64,000 bases of DNA, from NCBI GenBank assembly GCA_944384295.1, contig CALWSU010000009.1, positions 1 to 64,000 of the forward strand, read 5' to 3'. The number at the start of each line of letters is the position of its first letter. The first letter of the stretch is position 1. This document shows, one piece after another, positions 17,615 through 26,279 of this stretch. The notes beneath the pieces are model-generated. The model did no database searches. It had not been told where the DNA came from and worked only from the letters and a program-made list of their open reading frames with translations. The translations under genes and the position numbers were made by a program. Origin of the DNA: an uncultured Lachnospiraceae bacterium. Its GTDB lineage: Bacteria > Bacillota > Clostridia > Lachnospirales > Anaerotignaceae.

Positions 17615-18805
17615 TTGTTGCCTGCATTCTGGTATTATTTGCGTGGATATGTTATGATAAGCGTAAGCGGTTTTTCCGTAGAACGCTTTTTGAATATGGC
17701 GACCTATCGCCAAATTTTATTTTGGGACGCGTCCTATTGTGGTACAGCAATGCGTATGAAAACTTCTTTTGCTGGATTACAAGAATTGCAGTATTGCGCG
17801 GACAAAACCGGCTGTACCTTGACAGTGCTTGCCTATGGCGGCTTACCTGCGCGTCTGCGTCGATTGCATGGGCATCCTGTATTTTTCGTAGGCATATTTT
17901 GTTTTGCAATCGCATTATATGTGCTTTCGTCTTTTGTCTGGGTGGTCAAAGTAGAAGGCAATGAACGTCTGGCAACAGAAGATATTTTACAAAGCTGTGC
18001 CGATTATCAATTGCACCCCGGCGCATGGAAAGCCAATCTTGACCCAGAAGCTTTGACACAAGCACTTTTGGCACAGTACAGCGATATTTCTTGGGTCAGC
18101 ATACGGATAGATGGTACACAGGCTACCGTATCGCTTGCCGAAACCATAGAAGCGCCTGAAATCATAGACAAAGAAACGCCTTGCGACATCGTAGCCACAA
18201 AAGATGGCGTAATTTTACAAATCGCAACGGAACGTGGTACACCTGCTGTCGCAGTTGGTGATGTTGTCAAAACGGGTGATGTGCTGATTTCCTCTGAAAT
18301 ATTTGTTGGTGTAGAAGGAGAAGAAGGACATACAGAATCTGTTGCTGCTTCTGGCAGTGTACAGGCGCGCACTTGGACGAAACTCACAGAAGAATTATCT
18401 TTGACAGAAGATCAGAAAGTATATGACACAGAAGAAAAAACAAACCATATTTTATTGGTGGGTGACAATTTAGAAATTGACTGGCTGCGTCCACATATGA
18501 AAGGCACCTATGACATAGAAGCACAAGCACCACAAAGCCTTTCGATTGGAGATTGGCGTTTGCCGCTTTCTATCGTCACACAACAATATCGTCCCTATAC
18601 CACAACAAAAGTACAGCGTACCGAAGACGAAGCAAAGCAAGCCTTGGAAAGTCTTTGCCGCCAAAAAGCCGAAGGGCTTTTAGACGATGGGGATACCATA
18701 GAAGCACTTGACATACAATACCAAGTATATACCGATTGTGTACGGGCAGAATGTACCGTCACAATGATAGAAGAAATTGCACAAAAACAAGAGAAAGGGA
18801 TGTGA
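17615..18805 (+). CDS. yqfD: Sporulation protein YqfD
   Basis: A 396-residue protein matching the YqfD family: an N-terminal cytoplasmic part with LRGYVMISVSGFSVERFLN, one transmembrane helix near residues 90-112 (VFFVGIFCFAIALYVLSSF), then an extracytoplasmic domain that opens with VKVEGNERLATEDIL, similar to POTRA-like folds. The likely start is a TTG (17615 or 17618) behind AAAGGCGGG. It lies 30 bp after yqfC. Confidence 0.93.
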   Translation: MLPAFWYYLRGYVMISVSGFSVERFLNMATYRQILFWDASYCGTAMRMKTSFAGLQELQYCADKTGCTLTVLAYGGLPARLRRLHGHPVFFVGIFCFAIALYVLSSFVWVVKVEGNERLATEDILQSCADYQLHPGAWKANLDPEALTQALLAQYSDISWVSIRIDGTQATVSLAETIEAPEIIDKETPCDIVATKDGVILQIATERGTPAVAVGDVVKTGDVLISSEIFVGVEGEEGHTESVAASGSVQARTWTKLTEELSLTEDQKVYDTEEKTNHILLVGDNLEIDWLRPHMKGTYDIEAQAPQSLSIGDWRLPLSIVTQQYRPYTTTKVQRTEDEAKQALESLCRQKAEGLLDDGDTIEALDIQYQVYTDCVRAECTVTMIEEIAQKQEKGM

Positions 18806-18814
18806 CCACAGAAC

Positions 18815-19819
18815 ATGAGTCAAATCGAAAGAGCGTTTCAGCTCGAACATGCACTGATGCTGCCTGTATTCGGTCAATTTGACTGCAACATCAAAACCAT
18901 TGAAGCACGCTGCGGGGTACAAATTGTCAACCGTGCAGATGATGTCAAAATCGTAGGAGAGGAAAACGGCGTACACATTGCGTGGAATGTATTGCATTCT
19001 TTGGCTGCTTTGGCACGTCGCGGCGAACCCATTACGGAACAAAATTTAGAATATTTCCTTTCTGCGGCTGCGGAAAACAGCTTAGAGGAAATGGAAAAAG
19101 TATATGATGACCTCATCTGCATTACCGCAAACGGCAGACCGTTAAAACCCAAAACATTGGGGCAGAAAAAATATACAGACTTGATGCGGAAAAATACCAT
19201 TGTATTTGGGATTGGTCCGGCTGGTACTGGCAAAACCTATTTGGCTATGGCTATGGCAATCACAGCATTCAAAAATAACGAAGTCAACCGTATTATATTG
19301 ACACGCCCTGCCATAGAAGCCGGCGAAAAACTGGGATTTTTGCCGGGTGATTTGCAGCAGAAAGTAGACCCTTATTTACGCCCTTTATATGACGCATTGC
19401 ATGAAATCATGGGCGCTGAAAACTTTATGAAGCATATGGAAAAAGGTCTGATTGAGGTTGCACCGCTTGCCTATATGCGTGGGCGTACGTTAGACAATGC
19501 CTATATTGTGCTGGACGAAGCCCAGAATACTACACCAGAGCAGATGAAAATGTTTTTGACACGTATTGGATATGGCTCGAAAGCAGTCATTACTGGCGAC
19601 TTGACACAAATCGACTTGACCGAAGGCAAACATTCCGGCTTGCTGGAGGCAACCAAAATATTAAAAAACATAGAAGGCATTGGTATGATTACACTCACTA
19701 ACAAAGACGTAGTACGTCACCCATTGGTACAGAAAATTATACTTGCCTATGAAACGTTTGAAGCACAGAAGCGGAGTGATTCCAAAGATGGAAAGAAAGA
19801 TAGGAGCAGACGGGCATAG
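18815..19819 (+). CDS. phoH: PhoH family ATPase
   Basis: A 334-residue P-loop ATPase. An N-terminal KH-like segment precedes Walker A GPAGTGKTYLAMA and Walker B YIVLDEAQNTT, with the RGRTL block typical of PhoH. The family is linked to RNA metabolism and usually neighbours ybeY. The ATG at 18815 has AAAGGGA at longer spacing than usual (about 15 nt), so translation may depend on coupling to yqfD. The end overlaps the next gene by 32 bp. Confidence 0.95.
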   Translation: MSQIERAFQLEHALMLPVFGQFDCNIKTIEARCGVQIVNRADDVKIVGEENGVHIAWNVLHSLAALARRGEPITEQNLEYFLSAAAENSLEEMEKVYDDLICITANGRPLKPKTLGQKKYTDLMRKNTIVFGIGPAGTGKTYLAMAMAITAFKNNEVNRIILTRPAIEAGEKLGFLPGDLQQKVDPYLRPLYDALHEIMGAENFMKHMEKGLIEVAPLAYMRGRTLDNAYIVLDEAQNTTPEQMKMFLTRIGYGSKAVITGDLTQIDLTEGKHSGLLEATKILKNIEGIGMITLTNKDVVRHPLVQKIILAYETFEAQKRSDSKDGKKDRSRRA

Positions 19820-21971
19820 ACTGCGTCGCTTGACCTTTTGCAGCGCATTGTTTTGGCTCGCCTTTGTATTGACCATACTTTGTATTGCGACAGGCTCCAT
19901 ACAACAGCGCACCCAAGTACAGGTTGGCTCTATCGCGACAAAACGCTATGTTGCGCCAGAAGATACGGTAGACGAAGTCGCAACACAAAAATTAAAAGAT
20001 GCCGCTGCGGAAAGTGTTGGACCCATTTATAAAATAGACACCACTATAGCGGAATCCAGCATTTCTGATGTCACGGATGTATTTTCTGAATTAGATGCGA
20101 TATTATCGGAACTTTCCGCAGAAGAAAGTTTTTATAGTGCCCTACAAGAAGCATCGCTCAAACTGCCGCTTGTGCTTTCCAATCGGCAATTGATGGCATA
20201 TCAAAATTTATTGCCGCTGCAAAGACAGAGTTTTGCACATGATTGTATTTCAATCTTAGAACAAATCTATGAAACTGGTGTGACTGCCGACGGTTTGGAA
20301 AAAGCCAAAGCAGACGCACAAGAAAAATTGCAGGAATCCCAATGGAATGTTGACCTGCAAAGCATGGCAGGTGTGATACTTTCTGCCGCCATAGAACCCA
20401 ATTTCATTGTAGATGAGGCGGCAGTCGCAGAGGCAAAAGAAGCCAAACGCGCCGAAATCAGTGATGTGATGATACGCAAAAATCAAAAAATCGTCGACGA
20501 AGGCGAAATCATTACACAAGAAATCTATGACCAATTGGTCACATTACAGCTTGTGAGTGAAACCGGATTAGAAGCGAATCTCATGCCATTGGTCGGCAGT
20601 TTATTGATTACTGGTATGGTGTTTGCGGCGTTATATCTGTTTTTCCGCTGGGGCAAAGGTCCCATTTTGCTCAAAGTAAATGAAATCAAAATGTTATTTA
20701 CCATTTATATTTTGATGATACTTTTGATACGCATGATGGCAAACTTAACCATATTTACCATCATACCGGCTGGATTATTCGCCATGCTGGTCAGCCTTTT
20801 GGTGGGGCGCAGAATGGCATTATGGCTCAATGCTTTGTTCTGTATCATAGGCTGTTTTATATTCAATGGTGATGTACAATTTTTGATGTATGCGCTTATC
20901 AGCGGCACATTTGCCGCCTTGATCATACAAAAAACGGACAAGCGTACCGCTTTGATTCCGGCGGCGCTTGGTATGGCGGCGGTAGATTTTGGCAGTATGC
21001 TGGCTTTAGGTTTATTCTTTGGAGAAGGCTATTCTTCTGAATTGTTGATGCATAGCGCATTAGGTGCGCTGACAGGGCTTTTATCTGTCATCATAGCTGT
21101 GGGCAGTCTGCCTTTTTGGGAGAATATGTTTGAGGCAAACACACCTTTGCGTCTGATGGAATTGACCAATCCAAATAATGAACTTTTGCGCAGGCTGATG
21201 ATTGAAGCCCCAGGCACCTATCACCATAGTTTGATTGTGGGCAATTTGGCAGAAACCGCCGTATATGAGATTGGCGGCAATACTGCATTGGCGCGCGCTG
21301 GTGCGTATTATCATGACATTGGCAAATTATATAATCCGCAATATTTCGCAGAAAATCAAACCGGTAAAAATCCGCATGATGATTTGCCACCCGAAGAAAG
21401 CGCAAAAATCATTACCAGCCATACCACAGAAGGCTTAAAGCTGGCAAAGCAATATAAATTGCCACCGATTATACAAGATATCGTAGTCGAGCATCATGGT
21501 ACTTCATTGGTCAAATATTTCTATTTTCAGGCTTTGAAACGCTATGGCGCAGAGCAGGTCAACGAAAGCGACTATCGCTATCAGGGAAAAATCCCCTCCT
21601 CACGAGAATCCGCCGTTGTCATGCTTGCGGATACCATAGAAGCCGCTGTGCGTTCTATGTTGGGACATGGCAAAACTCTGGACGAAGCCGCAGAAGCCAT
21701 GCGCCAGCTTATGAAGGACAAGCTGGACGACGGACAACTCAATCATAGCGGTTTGACCATAGACGAATTGGAAATCATACGGCTTTCTTTCTTACATGTT
21801 TTTCATGGTATGTATCATGAGCGTGTCAGCTATCCCAAGCAAGAAGAAATTCAAAAAGCAGCCAAAGCTAAAAAAGCGGAAGCAGAACAAGAAGAAAAAG
21901 ACGAAATAACAACAGAAGAAAAAACAAAAAAAGACGAAGAAGAACACAAAAAACAGGAGGAAGACGCGTGA
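19788..21971 (+). CDS. pgpH: Cyclic-di-AMP phosphodiesterase, 7TM-HD family (PgpH/YqfF)
   Basis: A 727-residue protein: one N-terminal transmembrane helix, a large extracytoplasmic domain (about residues 45-285), seven membrane helices (about 290-470), and a cytoplasmic HD domain. HD residues are visible in APGTYHHS, AGAYYHDIGKLYNP and the later HH pair in VEHHGT. Members hydrolyse c-di-AMP. The C-terminus is an unusually long Lys/Glu-rich tail of about 45 residues. The ATG at 19788 lies inside the end of phoH behind GCGGAG, so the two genes are translationally coupled. Confidence 0.95.
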   Translation: MERKIGADGHRLRRLTFCSALFWLAFVLTILCIATGSIQQRTQVQVGSIATKRYVAPEDTVDEVATQKLKDAAAESVGPIYKIDTTIAESSISDVTDVFSELDAILSELSAEESFYSALQEASLKLPLVLSNRQLMAYQNLLPLQRQSFAHDCISILEQIYETGVTADGLEKAKADAQEKLQESQWNVDLQSMAGVILSAAIEPNFIVDEAAVAEAKEAKRAEISDVMIRKNQKIVDEGEIITQEIYDQLVTLQLVSETGLEANLMPLVGSLLITGMVFAALYLFFRWGKGPILLKVNEIKMLFTIYILMILLIRMMANLTIFTIIPAGLFAMLVSLLVGRRMALWLNALFCIIGCFIFNGDVQFLMYALISGTFAALIIQKTDKRTALIPAALGMAAVDFGSMLALGLFFGEGYSSELLMHSALGALTGLLSVIIAVGSLPFWENMFEANTPLRLMELTNPNNELLRRLMIEAPGTYHHSLIVGNLAETAVYEIGGNTALARAGAYYHDIGKLYNPQYFAENQTGKNPHDDLPPEESAKIITSHTTEGLKLAKQYKLPPIIQDIVVEHHGTSLVKYFYFQALKRYGAEQVNESDYRYQGKIPSSRESAVVMLADTIEAAVRSMLGHGKTLDEAAEAMRQLMKDKLDDGQLNHSGLTIDELEIIRLSFLHVFHGMYHERVSYPKQEEIQKAAKAKKAEAEQEEKDEITTEEKTKKDEEEHKKQEEDA

Positions 21972-22435
21972 CAGTACTCATAGATATTCGTACAGACGGC
22001 TTTCCGCAAGAATTGGAAAGCGTCATAGAAACCGTTGCTTTGGAAAGCCTAAAATCAGAAAATTTTTGCGAAGCTTGTGAAATCAGCGTTTCGATTGTCG
22101 ATAATGCAGAGATACATCAAATCAATAAACAATTTCGTGGCATTGACCGTCCCACAGACGTTTTAAGCTTTCCACAGTTGACATTTGCAGAAGATGAAAT
22201 TATGGAACGCAACGAAAACGACGAAATTGTGTTAGGCGATATTATCATATCTTTGGAACGCGCACAAGAGCAAGCAGAGGCATATGGACATTCTCTCAAA
22301 CGTGAAATTGCTTTTTTGACTGCGCATAGTATGCTACATCTTTTGGGCTACGACCATATGGAACCAGAAGAAGAAGCCGAAATGTTTGCCAAACAACATG
22401 AAATATTAGAGCGTGTCGGCATTCCTCGCGCTTAA
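21968..22435 (+). CDS. ybeY: Endoribonuclease YbeY (rRNA maturation)
   Basis: A 155-residue metalloenzyme with the zinc motif LTAHSMLHLLGYDHM (H-x3-H-x5-H) and the substrate block RGIDRPTDVLSFP. It acts in 16S rRNA 3'-end processing and ribosome quality control. Its GTG start overlaps the pgpH stop in a GTGA arrangement. Confidence 0.97.
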   Translation: MTVLIDIRTDGFPQELESVIETVALESLKSENFCEACEISVSIVDNAEIHQINKQFRGIDRPTDVLSFPQLTFAEDEIMERNENDEIVLGDIIISLERAQEQAEAYGHSLKREIAFLTAHSMLHLLGYDHMEPEEEAEMFAKQHEILERVGIPRA

Positions 22436-22481
22436 CAAGCACAAGTAAACACGAATAAACACGAGAAAGGAAGTGTTCCTT

Positions 22482-22883
22482 TTGACGCAACAAGATGTAC
22501 AAGCCTTAATATCCCATGCCCAAACTGTTGCCAAAGCGGCGTATGCTCCCTATTCTCATTTTTCGGTTGGGGCTGCACTTTTGGCAGAAGACGGACGCAT
22601 CTTTACTGGCTGTAATGTAGAAAACGCTTCCTATGGCGCGACAATTTGTGCCGAACGCTGCGCCGTTGCAAAAGCCGTATCAGAAGGCATACGACGTTTT
22701 ACGGCAATCGCCATCTGTACCGCAGACGGCACCCCTGCCCCGCCCTGCGGCATTTGCAGACAAGTTTTATTTGAATTTATGCCCGAAGGCAAAGTCATAT
22801 TATGGAGCGAAGAAAAAGGCACAGAAATTTTTTCTTTATCTGCATTATTGCCTTTGGGATTTCGGCTGGAAAATGAGAGGTGA
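22482..22883 (+). CDS. cdd: Cytidine deaminase
   Basis: A 133-residue homotetrameric-type cytidine deaminase for pyrimidine salvage. The zinc site reads CAERCAVAKA (Cys and catalytic Glu) and PPCGICRQVLFEF. The N-terminus has the substrate motif AYAPYSHFSVGAAL. The start is taken as TTG at 22482, 7 bp past AAAGGAAG; the in-frame GTG at 22473 overlaps that site. In Bacillus, cdd also lies between ybeY and era, but with dgkA before it; dgkA is absent here. Confidence 0.95.
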   Translation: MTQQDVQALISHAQTVAKAAYAPYSHFSVGAALLAEDGRIFTGCNVENASYGATICAERCAVAKAVSEGIRRFTAIAICTADGTPAPPCGICRQVLFEFMPEGKVILWSEEKGTEIFSLSALLPLGFRLENER

Positions 22884-22889
22884 TATTCC

Positions 22890-23462
22890 TTGGAAAAAAG
22901 TTGGGAAATATTAGAAGGCGCATGTTTGAGCTGCAAAAAATGCCGTTTGTGGGAAATGCGTACCAATGTTGTCATTGGCAAGGGCAACCGCAATGCGGAT
23001 ATTATGTTTATCGGAGAAGGTCCTGGACAACAGGAAGATTTGACCGGCGTTCCCTTTGTGGGACCTGCCGGACAGCTTTTGGATAAAATGTTAGCATCTG
23101 TTGGACTTTCGACCGAAAATGCTTACATCTGCAATATTGTGAAATGCCGCCCACCTGGCAACCGTGACCCGCATGAGGACGAAATACAATCATGTATCAA
23201 TTATTTGCGGTACCAGCTTGCTATGATACACCCGAAAATCATTGTTTGTCTGGGTCGTATCGCAGCAACCACTATACTCTCCCCCGATTTCAAAATCACA
23301 AAAGAGCATGGTATATGGGTGGAACGCAAAGGCTATTGGATTACGGCTACTTTTCACCCTTCCGCATTATTGCGTGATGAAAGCAAAAAACGTCCTGCAT
23401 GGGAAGATTTACAAGCCATACGGCGCAAATTAGACGAATTACAAAATACAGAAACAGAATAA
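22890..23462 (+). CDS. Uracil-DNA glycosylase, family 4 (Fe-S type)
   Basis: A 190-residue base-excision enzyme that removes uracil from DNA. The four cluster ligands are in place: Cys15 and Cys18 (CKKC), Cys86 in KCRPPGNRDP, and Cys102. Catalytic motif 1 is GEGPGQQED and motif 3 is HPSALLR. The start is TTG at 22890, 7 bp past GAGGTG and 6 bp past cdd. Its position in the cdd-era interval is unlike Bacillus. A second paralogue without cysteines is at 48488. Confidence 0.95.
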   Translation: MEKSWEILEGACLSCKKCRLWEMRTNVVIGKGNRNADIMFIGEGPGQQEDLTGVPFVGPAGQLLDKMLASVGLSTENAYICNIVKCRPPGNRDPHEDEIQSCINYLRYQLAMIHPKIIVCLGRIAATTILSPDFKITKEHGIWVERKGYWITATFHPSALLRDESKKRPAWEDLQAIRRKLDELQNTETE

Positions 23463-23477
23463 AAAAGGAGTCCTATC

Positions 23478-23942
23478 ATGAATAAAGACGCATTAAAAGC
23501 ACGTTTTGCCGATATTCCTGTAACTGCAAATCCCAAAACTATGGAGGAAATTGTGGAATATATTGAAACCAAATGGCATGGACAACGTGTCAAAATCAAA
23601 GAAAGCGAATACATCATACATTATAAAAACGCTATGGAATTTATGCAGCGTATGGGCAAAAGTACAGAAGGCGTACAAGAAGAAATCCGCCGTTATATGC
23701 TGCCCAATCGCATCGCCATTGTACTGGGCATGCAATCCGAATACATCACCGCTGAGGACGGTCTGAAATATTATCAAGCATTGACTGTGCTCAAAGGTCT
23801 TACACAAGAAGACATTGATACCAAAAATGACCGTTGGCTGCAATATATGATGATGCTGGAATTGCAGGCAGAGTGGGACGCAAGAGAAGCCGCAGAAGCT
23901 GCACAAGCTGACTTGCAGCAGGAAGCACAAACAGAGGCATAA
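23478..23942 (+). CDS. Conserved-looking hypothetical protein in the era cluster
   Basis: A 154-residue soluble, mostly helical acidic protein that I do not recognise. It has no signal peptide, membrane segment or nucleotide motif. The C-terminal 30 residues are Ala/Glu/Gln-rich and probably form a coiled coil or disordered tail. AAAAAAGGAG precedes the ATG. The tight spacing (15 bp after udg, 20 bp before era) implies co-expression with DNA repair and ribosome assembly genes. Confidence 0.8.
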   Translation: MNKDALKARFADIPVTANPKTMEEIVEYIETKWHGQRVKIKESEYIIHYKNAMEFMQRMGKSTEGVQEEIRRYMLPNRIAIVLGMQSEYITAEDGLKYYQALTVLKGLTQEDIDTKNDRWLQYMMMLELQAEWDAREAAEAAQADLQQEAQTEA

Positions 23943-23962
23943 AAGGAGGATAACACAAGATT

Positions 23963-24868
23963 ATGGGGAAATTTCATTCTGGCTTTGTATCTTTGATTGG
24001 CAGACCCAATGTCGGCAAATCTACATTGATGAATTGCTTGATTGGAGAAAAAATTGCCATCACATCAAACAAGCCACAAACCACACGCAATAAAATCACC
24101 AGTATTTTGACAAAAGATGATTTTCAATGTGTATTCTTGGATACGCCAGGGATTCATAAACCACGCCATAAACTGGGAGAATATATGATGCGTGCGGCAG
24201 AAAACACATTCAAAGAAGTAGACTTGGTACTGTTTTTGGTAGAGCCTATGGAAACCATACCGGACGCCGACCGCTATGTATTGGAAAAATTGGGCAAACC
24301 CAAAACGCCTGTGATTCTGGTCATCAATAAAATTGATACCATACCAGAGAAAGAAAAATTGTTAGGCATCATAGACGCATATCGTCAGCTATATCCTTTT
24401 CAGGAAGTTGTACCCATATCCGCCGCAACCGGAAAGAATACAGATGTACTATTGTCTGTAATTCGCAAATTTTTGCCAGAAGGTCCACAATACTTCCCAA
24501 GCGATATGGTGACAGACCAGCCGGAACGTCAAATTGCGTCCGAAATCATACGCGAAAAAGCATTATATTTATTGCAAGATGAAATCCCGCATGGTATCGC
24601 GGTCGAAATCATGTCCATGAAAAAACGTCCAGAACAAAATTTGGTAGATGTACAAGCCTTGATTTACTGTGAAAAAGATTCCCATAAGGGCATCATCATA
24701 GGCAAACATGGCAGTATGCTCAAAAAAATCGGGACATATGCCCGTCAAGATATGGAACGTCTGCTTGGTTCTCCGATTTTCTTACAAATCTGGGTAAAAG
24801 TCAAAAAAGATTGGCGTGACAGTGACTTTTTGCTCAAAAATTTTGGCTACGACAAAAAAAGTCTGTAA
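23963..24868 (+). CDS. era: GTPase Era
   Basis: A 301-residue essential GTPase that binds 16S rRNA near its 3' end during 30S assembly. G-motifs are GRPNVGKST (G1), DTPGIH (G3) and NKID (G4). The C-terminal KH domain carries GIIIGKHGSMLKKIG. AAAAGGAGG precedes the ATG. Confidence 0.98.
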   Translation: MGKFHSGFVSLIGRPNVGKSTLMNCLIGEKIAITSNKPQTTRNKITSILTKDDFQCVFLDTPGIHKPRHKLGEYMMRAAENTFKEVDLVLFLVEPMETIPDADRYVLEKLGKPKTPVILVINKIDTIPEKEKLLGIIDAYRQLYPFQEVVPISAATGKNTDVLLSVIRKFLPEGPQYFPSDMVTDQPERQIASEIIREKALYLLQDEIPHGIAVEIMSMKKRPEQNLVDVQALIYCEKDSHKGIIIGKHGSMLKKIGTYARQDMERLLGSPIFLQIWVKVKKDWRDSDFLLKNFGYDKKSL

Positions 24869-24874
24869 ATTTCC

Positions 24875-24937
24875 AAAAACCGCCATTGTCCGCAAAAAAG
24901 GCTTGCTTTTGGGGCAATGCGCGGTTTTCTTTTTCTT
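24875..24937 (+). terminator. Terminator-like hairpin after era
   Basis: AAAAACCGC-CATTG (24875-24888) pairs with CAATG-CGCGGTTTT (24914-24928), followed by a pyrimidine-rich TCTTTTTCTTTTT tract. It would terminate or attenuate transcription before yqzL-recO. Confidence 0.75.
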
Positions 24938-25011
24938 TTTGATACATTGGCAAGATTTGCACCGTATGATTTTGTTTGGCTGACATACGCTTTTTGTTAG
25001 AAAGGGTGTAT

Positions 25012-25194
25012 ATGATGGAAAAACAAACCTTATTCTTATGGCAGCAATTTGAAAAAACCGGCAGTATCGAAGATTATTTACACTATCAAACACAAGCCAA
25101 ACGCCATACCGCAAGCCAACATAGACAACACAGGCAAATGAGGCAAATGAGGCAAATGAGGCAAATGAAGCAACGAAAGGAGCAAAGCCAATGA
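25012..25194 (+). CDS. YqzL-like small protein with RQM repeat tail
   Basis: A 60-residue protein. Its core LFLWQQFEKTGSIEDYLHY matches the YqzL family, a tiny protein encoded between era and recO in Bacillus. Here the core is followed by a basic tail in which a 9-bp unit, AGGCAAATG, is repeated four times in frame (25132-25167), giving RQM x4. AGAAAGGG precedes two adjacent ATG codons (25012 and 25015). The stop overlaps the recO start (ATGA). Confidence 0.82.
   Translation: MMEKQTLFLWQQFEKTGSIEDYLHYQTQAKRHTASQHRQHRQMRQMRQMRQMKQRKEQSQ
25132..25167. repeat. Four perfect 9-bp tandem repeats (AGGCAAATG)
   Basis: Four exact copies lie head to tail within the yqzL-like gene. A change in copy number would keep the frame and only change tail length. 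A related unit (AAGCAACGA) follows. Confidence 0.95.
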
Positions 25195-25919
25195 GTGTCG
25201 GAAAAATCAGAGGCATCGTACTCAAAGAACAACAATCCGGCGAAAGCAGTAAATATATGGTTGTATTGTCAAAGGGCGCAGGCAAACTGCGCCTGAACGC
25301 ACGCGGCGCAAAAAAAGCAAAAAGTCCTTTGCTTGCCGGCACACAGCTTTTTTCCTATTCTGACTTTACGGTATACGCCGGACGTGGATTTGGCACTGTG
25401 ACACAAGCCGATTTAATCGAAAATTTTTATGGTTTACGCAATGATGTTGCAGTATTGTCGCAAGCGGTCTATCTTACAGAATTGGTAGAACGTGTCTGTC
25501 CTGATGATATGGAGCAAGACAGCATATTGCGTTTGCTGCTTACAACATTACAACTGCTTGCAAAAGCCAAAGTAGAACCGCTCTTGGCAGGGCGTATTTT
25601 TGAAATCAAGCTATTACAACTTTCGGGACTTTTGGGAACATTGGATTGTGATGTGTGTGGCGCACCAGCAAGCGCTTTTTCTCCTGCACAGGCTTGTTTT
25701 GTTTGTGCCAAACATACCACAAAATCAGATTTTGTGCTTTCTGAGGCTCTGTCTGCTGCATTGATGCATGTATTGGAAAAAGAAGGCACAGAGATATTTT
25801 CTTTCCGCCTTTCCCCCAAATCATACACAGAATTAGACCGACTTTTGCACCGCTATTTACAGGTACATACAGGACTAGATTTGCAAAGCCGTCGTTTTGC
25901 AGCGGACATTTGTTTTTGA
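25191..25919 (+). CDS. recO: DNA repair protein RecO
   Basis: A 242-residue protein with an N-terminal OB fold (GIVLKEQQSGESSKYMVV; GARGAKK-like basic patch) and a C-terminal helical region with a zinc finger, CDVCGAP...CFVCAKH. It loads RecA at gaps with RecR and RecF. The ATG overlaps the preceding stop codon by 4 bp. Confidence 0.96.
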   Translation: MSVGKIRGIVLKEQQSGESSKYMVVLSKGAGKLRLNARGAKKAKSPLLAGTQLFSYSDFTVYAGRGFGTVTQADLIENFYGLRNDVAVLSQAVYLTELVERVCPDDMEQDSILRLLLTTLQLLAKAKVEPLLAGRIFEIKLLQLSGLLGTLDCDVCGAPASAFSPAQACFVCAKHTTKSDFVLSEALSAALMHVLEKEGTEIFSFRLSPKSYTELDRLLHRYLQVHTGLDLQSRRFAADICF

Positions 25920-25937
25920 AAAAATGCAAATTCCCCC

Positions 25938-25966
25938 TTGACAATCACTAAAGAACGTGTTAGCAT
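25938..25966 (+). promoter_or_regulatory. Promoter of the glycine T-box transcript
   Basis: A perfect TTGACA (25938-25943) and TAGCAT (25961-25966) are 17 bp apart, starting 19 bp past the recO stop. Confidence 0.8.
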
Positions 25967-25969
25967 AGG

Positions 25970-26216
25970 GTTCAAATTCAATACACAATACTGCGTTGAA
26001 AAAGAGGAGTAGCCGCGGCGAACTGACAGAGAGTCATCGGTGGTGGAAGATGATAGTTTTAAGTGGGGAACGGCACTTTGGAGCAGTTTTTTTCACAAGA
26101 GTGGGTCGTGATAAACCAATTACGATCAATGAGGGTGGAACCGCGGAAGATATTTGATATATTTGGTCTTTCGTCCCTTGCTGTCACAGCGAGGGATGGG
26201 AGGCTTTTTTTATTCA
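25970..26216 (+). promoter_or_regulatory. T-box riboswitch, glycine-specific
   Basis: The signature T-box sequence AGGGTGGAACCGCGG is at 26132-26146; its TGGA bulge would pair with a tRNA ending in TCCA, as tRNA-Gly does. The specifier codon is most likely GGC at 26072-26074 (AACGGCACT). The stem I AG-rich bulge (ACAGAGAGTCA) is visible near 26027. A Rho-independent terminator, CCCTTGCTG-TCA-CAGCGAGGG followed by a T-run, lies at 26175-26212. Uncharged tRNA-Gly should stabilise the antiterminator and switch on the GlyRS gene. Confidence 0.95.
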
Positions 26217-26279
26217 AAAAATAGAAAAACCAGACATTCCTCGAAACAAAATTATTTTCTATTTTAGGAGGTCTGTATT

